From assembly GCA_946479725.1 (NCBI GenBank), contig CAMLHB010000116.1:1-7470 (forward strand): DNA of 7,470 nucleotides, in the 5' to 3' direction. Origin of the DNA: an uncultured Actinomycetes bacterium. Its GTDB lineage: Bacteria; Actinomycetota; Thermoleophilia; Solirubrobacterales; 70-9. Numbering within the stretch: position 1 is the first letter of the stretch; each line of letters begins with the position of its first letter. The translations under genes were made by a program, and so were the position numbers. Shown here piece after piece: positions 1 through 6,915 of the stretch. A model generated the notes under the pieces. The model saw only the letters and a program-made list of their open reading frames with translations, searched no databases and had not been told where the DNA came from.

Positions 1-3
1 GGA

Positions 4-243
4 ATGGACGAGAAGCAGGCGAAGGAGCGCTGCGCCCAATTGGCAGCAGAGCATCCCGACCGCGAGACCCACCGCTGGATCCCGGTTCAAAGCAGGGACG
101 GCGACTGGTCCGTAGCCAAGATCAACCTCCCGCCGGTTGCCAAGCCCACCGGCACCGAAACCCGCGAGACCAAGTCGGAGAGCGGCGACGACCCCCGCGT
201 CCTCCCACCCTGGCTGGACCCCCCACGCGGCGGCCTCGCCTAG
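4..243 (+). CDS. Small hypothetical protein (79 aa), function unknown
   Basis: This short ATG-initiated frame ends at TAG, five bases before a strong hairpin, as expected for a real gene end. The protein is soluble and hydrophilic, with no signal peptide or membrane segment. The N-terminal half (residues 1-45) looks folded: an acidic/basic helix with one Cys (C10), then a Trp-containing stretch HRWIPVQSRDGDWSVAKI, which resembles strand-turn-strand. The second half (46-79) is rich in Pro, Thr, Glu and Arg and is probably disordered. Only three bases precede the ATG, so the ribosome binding site cannot be fully judged. I do not recognise a named family. The patterned N-terminal half argues for a real conserved small protein rather than a chance frame, but no function can be given. 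Confidence 0.6.
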   Translation: MDEKQAKERCAQLAAEHPDRETHRWIPVQSRDGDWSVAKINLPPVAKPTGTETRETKSESGDDPRVLPPWLDPPRGGLA

Positions 244-248
244 CTCAC

Positions 249-293
249 CGAGTCCGCAGAAACCGTCGCTATACGACGCTTTTCGCGGACTCG
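249..293 (+). terminator. Long imperfect hairpin, probable terminator of the small + strand gene
   Basis: The outer stem is a perfect 9-bp pair, CGAGTCCGC (249-257) with GCGGACTCG (285-293). After one mismatch it continues with G-T/A-T/A-T/A-T pairs (259-262 with 280-283). After a second mismatch there is a 5-bp stem CCGTCG-type (264-268 with 274-278) closing a five-base loop CTATA. It begins five bases after the TAG of the upstream gene. No T-run follows, so it is a terminator-like structure without a U tract, which is common in high-GC genomes. It is nearly symmetrical, so it could also act on transcription arriving from hppA. Confidence 0.6.
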
Positions 294-313
294 CGATTCA
301 ACGCGCTCCGGCT

Positions 314-418
314 GAGGGGTCGTGTGCCCCTCTCACAGAGGCTCCTAAGACCACATTGGCGCCCAGCAGGCCGCCCCAGCTGCGCGACGGTCTCTGGGAG
401 AGGGGCACACGACCCCTC
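314..418. repeat. Nested inverted repeat (21-bp arms, each arm itself a hairpin)
   Basis: The bases at 314-334 are the exact reverse complement of 398-418 (21 of 21). Past one A/G mismatch the pairing continues inward for five more bases (CAGAG 336-340 with CTCTG 392-396), then a wobble and one more pair, leaving a loop of about 47 bases. Each arm is also a small hairpin: GAGGGG (314-319) and CCCCTC (327-332) around a 7-base loop TCGTGTG, and the mirror copy around CACACGA. The region can therefore form one long stem or two separate hairpins. No target-site duplication or reading frame is seen. It could be a bidirectional terminator or a REP/BIME-like palindromic unit. Confidence 0.75.
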
Positions 419-422
419 TCCC
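396..422 (-). terminator. Perfect 10-bp hairpin, probable terminator of hppA
   Basis: GGGAGAGGGG (396-405) pairs perfectly with CCCCTCTCCC (413-422) around a 7-base loop. It lies 20 bases past the hppA stop codon, in the expected position for a terminator of that gene. No T-run follows on the - strand, so efficient intrinsic termination is inferred from stem strength alone. It shares most of its bases with the right arm of the larger 314-418 inverted repeat. Confidence 0.6.
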
Positions 423-442
423 ACCAACCGAAGTACCTCAGA

Positions 443-2524
443 TCAGAACTTGACTATGGGGATGATGAGGATGGCGACGATGTTCGCCACCTTGATCATC
501 GGGTTGATCGCCGGACCGGCCGTGTCCTTGTAGGGATCGCCGACGGTGTCGCCGGTCACCGAGGCGGCGTGGGCCTCGGAACCCTTGCCGCCGTGGGCGC
601 CGTCCTCGATCAGCTTCTTGGCGTTGTCCCAGGCGCCGCCGCCGGCGGTCATGCTGACCGCGGCGAAGAGGCCGACGACGATGACGCCAATCAGCAGCCC
701 GCCGAGCGCGTCGACGCTGAGCAGGCCGACGACCACCGGCACGACGATCGGGATCAGCGCCGGCAGGATCATCTCCTTCTGCGCGGCGGCGGTGACGATG
801 GCGACCGTCTTCCCGTACTCGGGTTTCTCGGTCCCCTCCATGATTCCGGGGTGCTCGCGGAACTGTTTCCGCACCTCCTCGACGACCTGGCCGCCGGCGC
901 GGCCGACGGCCTCGATCGCGAAGGCGGCGAACAGGTAGACCATCATGCCGCCGATGATCAGCCCGATCAGCACGTCAGGGCTGGAGAGGTTGAAGAGGCC
1001 GTTGAGGTCGAAGCCCGAGGGCGCCTCTTCGGCCAGTTCGCTCTTGAAAGCGGCGAACAGCACCAGCGCGGCGAGCGCGGCGGAACCGATCGCGTAACCC
1101 TTGGTCACGGCCTTGGTGGTGTTGCCGACCGCGTCGAGCGGGTCGGTGACAGCGCGGACGTCCTCCGGCAGCTCCGCCATCTCGGCGATGCCGCCGGCGT
1201 TGTCGGTGATCGGCCCGAAGGCGTCCAGGGCGACGATCAGACCGCAAAGCGAGAGCTGCGCCATCACCGCGATGCCGATGCCGTAGATGCCGGCGAGCTC
1301 GTTGGCGCCGAGGATCGCAAGGGCGATGACGATCGCCGGGGCGGCGGTCGACTGGTAGCCCTGGGCGAGCCCCTGGATGATGTTCGTCGCGTGCCCGGTC
1401 TCGGAAGCCTGGGCGATCGTCTTCACTGGCCGGAACCGGGTCGACGTATAAAATTCGGTAATCACGAACAGCAGCGCCGTGACCGCGACACCGATCACCG
1501 CGCAGAGCCAGAGGTCGCCGACGCTGACCGCGCTGGCGCCGGCATCGGCGAAGCCGAGCTTGACCGGATCGCTCATCAGCCAGTTCGTGACCGGGTAGAA
1601 GGCGGCGATCGAGATCAGGCCGGCGAGGATGACGCCCTGGTAGAGGGCCCCCTCGACGCGGTCGGATTTCGTCCGCACGACCAGGGCGCCGATGATCGAG
1701 GCGATGATCGCAACGCCGCCGATGACAAGCGGGTAGATCGCGACCTCGCGGGCGAAGTCGGAGTTGAAGGTGAGGACGCCGAGCAGCATCACGGCGACCG
1801 AGGTGACCGCGTAGGTCTCGAACAGGTCGGCGGCCATGCCGGCGCAGTCGCCGACGTTGTCGCCGACGTTGTCGGCGATCACGGCCGGGTTGCGGGGATC
1901 GTCCTCGGGGATCCCCGCCTCGACCTTGCCGACCAGGTCGGCGCCGACATCGGCGGCCTTGGTGAAGATGCCGCCGCCGAGCCGGGCGAAGACGGAGATC
2001 AGCGAGCCACCGAAGCCGAGGCCGATCAGCGCGTCGACGGCCTCCTTGTCGGTGCTGCCGATCAGGATCAGGAACCCGTAGTAGCCGGCGACGCCGATCA
2101 GCGCCAGGCCGACGACCAGGAGACCGGTGACCGAGCCCCCCTTGAAGGCGACGTCGAGCGCCGGCGGGACGCCGCCGCGAGCCGCCTCGGCGACGCGCGC
2201 GTTGGCCCGCACCGAGACGTTCATCCCGATGAAGCCGGTGGCGCCGCTGAGGGTCGCCCCGATCAGGAATCCGACCGCGGTTTCCCAGTTCTGCAGGACC
2301 AGCAGCAGCACCGCGATCGGCACCGCCAGGGCGGCGATGATCGTGTACTGACGGCTGAGATAGGCCTGCGCGCCTTCCTGGACGGCGCCAGAGATTTCCT
2401 GCATGCGGTCGTTGCCGGGCGATTTCGCCAGCAGGCGTTGGGTGACGAGAAGTCCGTAGATGACGGCGGCGCCGGCGCAGACGAGCGCGACAACAACGCC
2501 GTATTCGGTCAGAAAGTCGGTCAA
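443..2524 (-). CDS. hppA: K+-independent membrane-bound proton-pumping pyrophosphatase
   Basis: HppA hydrolyses cytoplasmic pyrophosphate and uses the energy to pump protons across the cytoplasmic membrane. The 693-residue length is normal, with many hydrophobic segments spread over the whole protein. Family signatures are intact: the substrate-binding [11 protein letters not shown] (192-202), the acidic DNVGDNVGD (218-226), [14 protein letters not shown] (436-449), [10 protein letters not shown] (633-642) and [18 protein letters not shown] (658-675). The subtype is visible in GNTTKAVT (467-474): Lys471 and Thr474 occupy the positions that distinguish K+-independent from K+-dependent pumps (Ala at the Lys position in the latter). 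H+ rather than Na+ specificity follows from that subtype. The start is TTG, chosen because a strong GGAGG lies nine bases upstream and the N-terminus matches the family. A 108-base gap separates it from the ligase gene upstream, so it may have its own promoter. Confidence 0.97.
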   Translation of the reverse strand: MTDFLTEYGVVVALVCAGAAVIYGLLVTQRLLAKSPGNDRMQEISGAVQEGAQAYLSRQYTIIAALAVPIAVLLLVLQNWETAVGFLIGATLSGATGFIGMNVSVRANARVAEAARGGVPPALDVAFKGGSVTGLLVVGLALIGVAGYYGFLILIGSTDKEAVDALIGLGFGGSLISVFARLGGGIFTKAADVGADLVGKVEAGIPEDDPRNPAVIADNVGDNVGDCAGMAADLFETYAVTSVAVMLLGVLTFNSDFAREVAIYPLVIGGVAIIASIIGALVVRTKSDRVEGALYQGVILAGLISIAAFYPVTNWLMSDPVKLGFADAGASAVSVGDLWLCAVIGVAVTALLFVITEFYTSTRFRPVKTIAQASETGHATNIIQGLAQGYQSTAAPAIVIALAILGANELAGIYGIGIAVMAQLSLCGLIVALDAFGPITDNAGGIAEMAELPEDVRAVTDPLDAVGNTTKAVTKGYAIGSAALAALVLFAAFKSELAEEAPSGFDLNGLFNLSSPDVLIGLIIGGMMVYLFAAFAIEAVGRAGGQVVEEVRKQFREHPGIMEGTEKPEYGKTVAIVTAAAQKEMILPALIPIVVPVVVGLLSVDALGGLLIGVIVVGLFAAVSMTAGGGAWDNAKKLIEDGAHGGKGSEAHAASVTGDTVGDPYKDTAGPAINPMIKVANIVAILIIPIVKF

Positions 2525-2533
2525 GTTCCTATT

Positions 2534-2538
2534 CCTCC
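2534..2538 (-). promoter_or_regulatory. Strong Shine-Dalgarno of hppA
   Basis: GGAGG on the - strand, nine bases before the TTG at 2524. This is the clearest ribosome binding site in the window. It decides the TTG start and suggests high translation of the pump despite the weak start codon. Confidence 0.8.
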
Positions 2539-2560
2539 GGTGGTTTTAGCGGCGCGGGAG

Positions 2561-2566
2561 TCTATA
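2561..2566 (-). promoter_or_regulatory. Possible -10 element of hppA
   Basis: TATAGA on the - strand matches four or five positions of a vegetative -10 box, in an otherwise GC-rich gap. It would give a leader of about 30 bases. No convincing -35 hexamer lies 16-18 bases upstream. The box sits inside an 8-bp palindrome TCTATAGA (2561-2568). This is a tentative call. The rest of the 2525-2632 gap shows no strong hairpin, so read-through from the upstream operon is also possible. Confidence 0.25.
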
Positions 2567-2632
2567 GACGAAGGCGGCGACAAGGCCCCATGCCCGCTCT
2601 GGAAGCTCGATTACCCGGCTTTTGGCACTCGG

Positions 2633-3799
2633 TTACGCCGACTGCCGAGGCTTCGTGACGCCGGCGTAGGTGCGCCGCGTCTCCGCCACCGCGTCGCGGT
2701 AGACGTCCTCGATCGAGACCCCGGAGTCGAGCGCCTCGCGCGCCCGCTGGGCACCGTTTCGCTCCGGCAGGCCGATGTCGAGCCCCAGCTGCACCCGCGC
2801 CGGCTCGGCCCAAGCCAACACCTGCTCGAGCAGCGAGCGCGTCGGCACCTCCTCGGCGCGGCGGAAGTCGATCATCCGCCCGCCGGCGCCATAGCGGATC
2901 GCCCGCCAGAGGTTCTCCTCGATCTCGCGGTCGGCCAGCGGCGCCCCCCGCCCCTCGTAGCCGAGCTCGTCGTAGTCGAGCGTGGCCTGGGCGATGCAGG
3001 CGGCGATCAGGCCCGCCAGCGCGAAGGACTCATCCCCCCGCGTCTGGGCGTCGCAGATCCGCACCTCGACGGTGCCGAAGCTGTGGTGCGGCCGCACGCT
3101 CCACCAGAGCTGGGTCGACTCGACCACCGAGCCGAGCCGCTCCAGGGTCTCGACGAACCCCGCGTAGGTCGCCCAGTCGCCGAAGGCCGAGGGTACCCCG
3201 CAGCGCGGGAAGGTGCGGGTGAAGATCTCGCTGCGAACGCTGTGCAGGCCGCTGTCGCGGTTGTCGAGAAAGGGCGAGTTGGCCGAGACCGCGAGCAGCA
3301 GCGGCAGCAGCTCCCGCAACCGATCGCAGACGGCGATCGCCCGGTCGGCGCCGCGCACCCCCATGTGCACGTGCAGGCTCCAGGTGTTGTTGCGCTGCGC
3401 GACCCAGCCGAGTTCGTTGCGCAGCCGGTTGTAGTGCGGGGTGTCGATGATCCGCTGGTCGAGGTAATCGGCCCAGGGATGCGTCCCCATCGCCCCCAGC
3501 GCCAGCCCCATCCCGCCGACCAGCTCGAAGAGCCGGGAGCGGCGCTCGCGCTGGCGCGAGACCGCTTCGCCGAAATCCTCCGAGCGCCCGGAGCGGATCT
3601 CGATCTCCGAGGCGATCAGCTCCCCCGCCGCCGATTCGGCCAGGAGGTCGTCCTTCCGGCAGGCGGCGAAGACGTCCTCGAAGCGGTGCTCCAGCTCCAG
3701 CGTCCGCGGGTCGAGGATCGCGAACTCCTCCTCGAGGCCGATCGTGAAGTCCTGCGAGGACTCGAACTTCTCGCGGGCGAGATCGAGGTCGAGGGCCAA
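2633..3799 (-). CDS. YbdK-type (GCS2 family) carboxylate-amine ligase
   Basis: This is a cytoplasmic ATP-dependent ligase of the glutamate-cysteine ligase 2 family, which joins a carboxylate (glutamate in characterised members) to an amine. Length (388 aa) is normal for the family. Visible signatures are the acidic GLEEEFAILD (21-30), likely for metal and nucleotide binding, the NNTWSLHVHMGV block (137-148) with its two His residues, SANSPFLDNRDSG (172-184) and HHSFGTVEVRICDAQT (238-253). E. coli YbdK has only weak glutamate-cysteine ligase activity, so the real substrate here is unknown. The start is TTG: no ATG, GTG or TTG lies just upstream in frame, and LDLDLAREKFESSQDFTIG is a normal N-terminus for the family. 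There is no obvious Shine-Dalgarno. It begins 11 bases after the rex stop, so translation is probably coupled to rex. The context with Rex and a glutaredoxin-like protein suggests a thiol or redox role, but this is only inference. Confidence 0.9.
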   Translation of the reverse strand: MALDLDLAREKFESSQDFTIGLEEEFAILDPRTLELEHRFEDVFAACRKDDLLAESAAGELIASEIEIRSGRSEDFGEAVSRQRERRSRLFELVGGMGLALGAMGTHPWADYLDQRIIDTPHYNRLRNELGWVAQRNNTWSLHVHMGVRGADRAIAVCDRLRELLPLLLAVSANSPFLDNRDSGLHSVRSEIFTRTFPRCGVPSAFGDWATYAGFVETLERLGSVVESTQLWWSVRPHHSFGTVEVRICDAQTRGDESFALAGLIAACIAQATLDYDELGYEGRGAPLADREIEENLWRAIRYGAGGRMIDFRRAEEVPTRSLLEQVLAWAEPARVQLGLDIGLPERNGAQRAREALDSGVSIEDVYRDAVAETRRTYAGVTKPRQSA

Positions 3800-3810
3800 G
3801 GTGAAAGGCG

Positions 3811-4479
3811 CTAGGCCAGGTAGAAGTAGAGCGCGTAGAGCAGGTCGACGGCGGGGCTCGAGGTGTGGACCGTCACCTCCGGCGGCACCTGCAGCAGCTG
3901 CTCGGAGTAGTTGAAGATGATCTTCACCCCGGCCTTGACCAGGCGGTCGGCGACGTCCTGCGCCGCCTCGGCCGGCACCGCCAGCACCCCGACGACGATC
4001 TCCTCCTCGGCGACGACTTCGGGCAGGTCGCCAATGTCGCGCACGGCGAGGTCGCCGATCGGCTTGCCGACGACGCTCGGGTCGCTGTCGAAGACGGCGA
4101 CGACCTGGAAGCCGTGGTCGGCGAAGATCGAGGAGGTGGCGATCGCCTGGCCGAGGTTGCCGGCGCCGAAGAGGGCGATGTTGTGCTGGCCGGAGGTGCG
4201 GAGGATCTTGCGGATCTCCGAGACCAGCGACTCGACGTTGTAGCCGACCCCGCGCTTGCCGAACTTGCCGAAGCCGGAGAGGTCGCGGCGGATCTGGGTC
4301 GGGTTGATGTGGGTGTACTCGGAGAGCTCCTGCGAGGAGATCGTCTCGCGCCCCATCTTCCGCGCCTGCGTCAGCACCTGCAGGTAGCGCGAGAGCCGCG
4401 CCGCGACGCCCAGCGAGAGCCGCTCGCCTTCGACCGGGAACGCCCCTGCGGCGTCGAACTCCTCGATCACCTCGACCAT
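3811..4479 (-). CDS. rex: Redox-sensing transcriptional repressor Rex
   Basis: Rex is a homodimeric DNA-binding repressor that releases DNA when NADH rises relative to NAD+. It usually controls respiratory and fermentative genes. The 222 residues show the full architecture: an N-terminal winged helix (about 22-82) with LSRYLQVL and NPTQIRRDLSGFGKFGKRGVGY (59-80), which includes the wing; a Rossmann domain with GAGNLGQA (105-112) and acidic FDSDP (130-134) for the NAD(H) ribose; and the C-terminal domain-swapped helix SPAVDLLYALYFYLA (208-222). ATG at 4479 overlaps the preceding gene by 13 bases. GTG at codon 4 (4470) would instead give a classic GTGA stop/start overlap with a G-rich stretch about 10 bases upstream, so the start is uncertain by three residues. 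In Streptomyces rex precedes heme genes; here it sits between a glutaredoxin-like gene and a ligase. Confidence 0.95.
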   Translation of the reverse strand: MVEVIEEFDAAGAFPVEGERLSLGVAARLSRYLQVLTQARKMGRETISSQELSEYTHINPTQIRRDLSGFGKFGKRGVGYNVESLVSEIRKILRTSGQHNIALFGAGNLGQAIATSSIFADHGFQVVAVFDSDPSVVGKPIGDLAVRDIGDLPEVVAEEEIVVGVLAVPAEAAQDVADRLVKAGVKIIFNYSEQLLQVPPEVTVHTSSPAVDLLYALYFYLA

Positions 4480-4724
4480 GCCCCCACAGTATCGAGCTTG
4501 GCCTCGAGGGCCGCGCGGTCGAGGATCAGCTCCGAGACCTCGGCCCCGTCGACCTCGACCACGGGGATGCGCTCGAGGTAGCGCCGCAGCAGCAGCTCGT
4601 GGCTCTCGATGTCGACCTCGTGCAGCTCGAAGCGGTAGCCCTGCTGGTGCAGGGCGACGATCTGCTCGATCGCCTCCTCGCAGAGATGGCAGCCCGGGCG
4701 GGAGTAGACGACGACGGTGGCCAT
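4467..4724 (-). CDS. Glutaredoxin-like thioredoxin-fold protein (DUF836 type)
   Basis: This 85-residue protein has a minimal glutaredoxin fold: strand ATVVVYSRP, active site C12-H-L-C15 at the start of helix 1, strand FELHEVDIE (32-40), helix 42-51, and the cis-proline loop RIPVVEVDG (52-60) with P54. It probably does thiol-disulfide exchange in the cytoplasm. The sequence GCHLCEEA is typical of the short glutaredoxin-like group rather than classical glutathione-dependent glutaredoxin, and its electron donor cannot be read from sequence. ATG lies four bases after the tsaD stop and its end overlaps rex, so it is translationally embedded in the operon. The pairing with the redox sensor Rex fits a redox role. 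Confidence 0.88.
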   Translation of the reverse strand: MATVVVYSRPGCHLCEEAIEQIVALHQQGYRFELHEVDIESHELLLRRYLERIPVVEVDGAEVSELILDRAALEAKLDTVGAWSR

Positions 4725-4728
4725 CGCC

Positions 4729-5742
4729 TCAGTGGGGAACCGCTGCCTTGGCTTCCCCGCTGGCGAAGGCGTCGTAGCCGAGGTAGTCGGGGTAGGGGAT
4801 CGGCTCGACGGAGCGGGCGGCGGCGCCGATCATCGCTGCGTTGTCGGTGCAGAGGGCGATCGGGACCAGCTTCAGCCGCACCCCCATCTCCTCGCAGAGC
4901 CGGCCGACCGCCTCGCGCAGGGGGCCGTTGGCGGCGACGCCGCCGCCGAGCGCGACGGCCTCCCACTCCCCCTTCTTCAGCGCCCGCTTCAGCTTCGTCG
5001 TCAGCTGCTCGACCACCGCCGCCTGGAAGGAGGCGGCGAGATCGGCGCGGCGCGAAGAAACGCCCTCGGGGCCAAGCTCTTTGCAGCGGTAGAGGACCGC
5101 GGTCTTCAAGCCGCTGAAGCTGAAGTCGACGCCGGGGTTGCGCGACATCGCCACCGGCATCTCGAACGCCTTCGGGTCTCCCCCCTCGGCCTCGCGCTGC
5201 ACCGCCGGCCCGCCCGGGTAGCCGAGCCCGAGCAGGCGGGCCGACTTGTCGAAGGCCTCGCCGGCGGCGTCGTCGAGCGTCTGTCCCAGCAGCTCGTATC
5301 CCTGGCGATCGCGGACCCCCGCCAGCAGGGTGTGGCCGCCGCTGGCGATCAGGCAGAGGAAGGGGGGCTCGAGCGGCTCGGGCTCGAGGAAGTTGGCGGC
5401 GACGTGCCCCTGCAGGTGGTCGACCGGGATGAACGGCAGCCGCCGCGAGGCCGCGATCCCCTTGGCGGCGCTGATCCCGACCAGAAGCGCCCCGATCAGG
5501 CCCGGCCCGGCGGTGGCGGCAACCGCCTCGACCTCGTCGAGCGTCACTCCCGCCTCGGCCAGTGCCGCGGCGACCACCGGCTCGACCAGTTCCAAGTGAT
5601 GGCGGGCGGCGACCTCGGGCACGACCCCGCCGAAGCCCTCGTGGGCTTTCGCCTGCGAGGAGATCACGTTGCTGAGGATCCGCGCGTCGTCGAGGACGGC
5701 CGCGCAGGTGTCGTCACAGGAGGTCTCGATCGCCAGCAGCAT
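4729..5742 (-). CDS. tsaD: tRNA N6-adenosine threonylcarbamoyltransferase TsaD
   Basis: TsaD transfers the threonylcarbamoyl group from threonylcarbamoyl-AMP to A37 of tRNAs reading ANN codons, working with TsaB and TsaE. From the ATG at 5742 the protein has 337 residues, typical for the family. It shows the ASKHA-fold start MLLAIETSCDDT, GGVVPEVAARHH (38-49), the metal ligands H109 and H113 in DHLQGH, SGGHT (134-138), GEAFDKSARLLGLGYPGGP, SFSGLKTA, the GGGVAAN loop and the third metal ligand D300 in CTDNAAM. The frame is open upstream to a TTG at 5790 that overlaps the rimI stop, but the extra 16 residues precede the conserved start and lack a Shine-Dalgarno, so ATG is preferred (a weak GGACGGG lies eight bases before it). 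It follows rimI by 40 bases. TsaE and TsaC are not in the window. Confidence 0.96.
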   Translation of the reverse strand: MLLAIETSCDDTCAAVLDDARILSNVISSQAKAHEGFGGVVPEVAARHHLELVEPVVAAALAEAGVTLDEVEAVAATAGPGLIGALLVGISAAKGIAASRRLPFIPVDHLQGHVAANFLEPEPLEPPFLCLIASGGHTLLAGVRDRQGYELLGQTLDDAAGEAFDKSARLLGLGYPGGPAVQREAEGGDPKAFEMPVAMSRNPGVDFSFSGLKTAVLYRCKELGPEGVSSRRADLAASFQAAVVEQLTTKLKRALKKGEWEAVALGGGVAANGPLREAVGRLCEEMGVRLKLVPIALCTDNAAMIGAAARSVEPIPYPDYLGYDAFASGEAKAAVPH

Positions 5743-5782
5743 GCGCTCAGCCCGTCCAGGCGGCCGCGTCAGTCGAGCCACC

Positions 5783-6253
5783 TCAATCAAGCCACATGAT
5801 TAGGGCGTCCTCGCCGTTGTCGTGGTAGTAGCGAGGGCGAACGCCGGCGGAGCGGAATCCGAAGCGCTCGTACATCCCGATCGCGCGGTGATTGGAGACG
5901 CGGACCTCGAGCGTGAACGGCAGCGTCCCCTGCGACTCCTCGATCAGGCGCCGCATCAGCTGACCGGCGACACCGCGGCCGCGGTGGTCGGGGGCGACGG
6001 CGATGTTCATCAGGTGCCAGACCTGGGCGTAGCGGGAGCAGACCACGTAGCCGAGCAGCTCGGCGCCGGAGTGGGCGGCGAGGCAGATCCCGGATGGCTT
6101 CGAGAGCTCGAGCACGAACATCGCCAGCGACCAGGGGGTCGGGAAGGAGCGCCGCTCGATCGAGATCACCGCCGGCAGGTCGCTGTAGGCGAGCCGGCGA
6201 ACCTGGACCTCTCGGTTCAGCTCAGTTGGCTTTTGGTGAAGCGTCTCGTGCAC
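5783..6253 (-). CDS. rimI: Ribosomal-protein-alanine N-acetyltransferase RimI
   Basis: RimI is a GNAT-fold enzyme that moves acetyl from acetyl-CoA to protein N-termini. The founding substrate is ribosomal protein S18, and broader N-alpha-acetylation is known in some bacteria. The 156 residues include the substrate-side signature RRSFPTPWS (34-42), the acetyl-CoA pyrophosphate loop VAPDHRGRGVAGQLM (86-100), and the catalytic region LEVRVSNHRAIGMYERFGF, where E116 and Y128 match the proposed base and acid. Start is GTG at 6253, the only standard start before the conserved core, with GGAG seven bases upstream. It overlaps the end of tsaB by 32 bases. tsaB-rimI-tsaD clustering is widespread and supports the assignment over other GNAT proteins. 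Confidence 0.95.
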   Translation of the reverse strand: MHETLHQKPTELNREVQVRRLAYSDLPAVISIERRSFPTPWSLAMFVLELSKPSGICLAAHSGAELLGYVVCSRYAQVWHLMNIAVAPDHRGRGVAGQLMRRLIEESQGTLPFTLEVRVSNHRAIGMYERFGFRSAGVRPRYYHDNGEDALIMWLD

Positions 6254-6908
6254 GCCAGCGCTCCGCGTCCGGGGGTCTGAGGTAGATCGGGGCGAGCCCG
6301 TCGGACGTCTCTCCCCCCACCGCCGCCAGGGCGCAGACGTGGCGCCCGGCGACCCGGTGGACGGGATCGGAATCGTCCGCTATCCGGACTCCGTCTCGGG
6401 CCAGCTCCTGCCGAAATCGTACCGCCCCCGGGCCGGCCACCGACGGCGTTTCCTCCAGCGTCGCGATCCGCTCGGCCAGCTCCTCGGGCCGGTAGACGGC
6501 CGGCTCCCAGAGGCGCTCGCCCTCGGCCGAGTAGAGCGCCGCGAAGACCTCGCCGCGCCAGCCGTCGAGCACCGCCAGCCGCTCTCCCGAATCGCCGGCC
6601 TCGGCGATCCCGGCGGCGAGGGCGTCGAGGGTGCAGACGCCCCGCACCGGCACGCCGAGGCCGACCGAGAGGCCGCGGGCGCTGGCGATCCCGACCCGCA
6701 GGCCGGTGAAGGTGCCGGGGCCGAGGCCGACCGCGAGCAGGTCGACCGCCTCCCAGCCACCCGCCGCCGCGGCCGCGCACTCGACCTCCTCCAGCAGCCG
6801 GGTCGCGTGCAGGGGCCTCCCGCTCGGGGACAGCCCCAGCTGCGACTCGTGCAGCCAGGCGCAGGCGACGGTGTCGACCGTCGCGGTGTCGAAGCCGACG
6901 ACTATCAG
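6222..6908 (-). CDS. tsaB: tRNA threonylcarbamoyladenosine biosynthesis protein TsaB, apparent CTG start
   Basis: TsaB is the non-catalytic ASKHA-fold partner that dimerises with TsaD and recruits TsaE for t6A37 synthesis. From 6908 the frame encodes 228 residues. IVVGFDTATVDTVACAW (2-18) matches the family's first strand pair. HATRLLEEV (34-42) matches the usual H-S-x-x-L-L region, and VDLLAVGLGPGTFTGLRVGIAS (55-76) is the hallmark motif. The C-terminal half is shorter and variable, as usual. No ATG, GTG or TTG occurs in frame between the stop at 6924-6926 and codon 86 (GTG, 6653). Starting at 6653 would delete the hallmark motif and the first lobe. CTG at 6908 sits exactly where the family's initiator Met lies (normally M-I-V-x-G-F-D-T-A), with GGGG 10 bases upstream, so a CTG start is the best reading. 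AUA at 6905 is a weaker alternative. It begins seven bases after the stop of the secreted protein, so coupled re-initiation is plausible. Confidence 0.9.
   Translation of the reverse strand: MIVVGFDTATVDTVACAWLHESQLGLSPSGRPLHATRLLEEVECAAAAAGGWEAVDLLAVGLGPGTFTGLRVGIASARGLSVGLGVPVRGVCTLDALAAGIAEAGDSGERLAVLDGWRGEVFAALYSAEGERLWEPAVYRPEELAERIATLEETPSVAGPGAVRFRQELARDGVRIADDSDPVHRVAGRHVCALAAVGGETSDGLAPIYLRPPDAERWRARDASPKAN
6261..6264 (-). promoter_or_regulatory. Shine-Dalgarno of rimI inside tsaB
   Basis: GGAG on the - strand, seven bases before the GTG at 6253. It lies within the tsaB coding sequence and supports the long 32-base overlap between tsaB and rimI. Confidence 0.6.
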
Positions 6909-6915
6909 CGCTGCG

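Noticed and set aside
1854..1877. Tandem near-repeat of the sequence encoding DNVGDNVGD
   Set aside because: It encodes the conserved acidic motif of membrane pyrophosphatases and is explained by protein function.
137..3814. A 1225-codon open frame on the + strand, antisense to hppA and the ligase
   Set aside because: It is low-complexity (Asp, Arg, Gly, Ala), mirrors the codon pattern of the well-supported - strand genes, and is a normal by-product of high GC at third codon positions.
5743..5790. A TTG start for tsaD, adding 16 residues
   Set aside because: It has no Shine-Dalgarno, and the extra residues precede the conserved MLLAIETSCDD start.
4478..6285. Several Arg/Gly-rich + strand frames antisense to grx, tsaD and rimI
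   Set aside because: They are shadow frames opposite strongly conserved genes, with no recognisable domain or ribosome binding site.
6222..6653. A short tsaB beginning at the internal GTG
   Set aside because: This would remove the GLGPGTFTGLR hallmark and the N-terminal lobe, which are clearly encoded in the same frame upstream.
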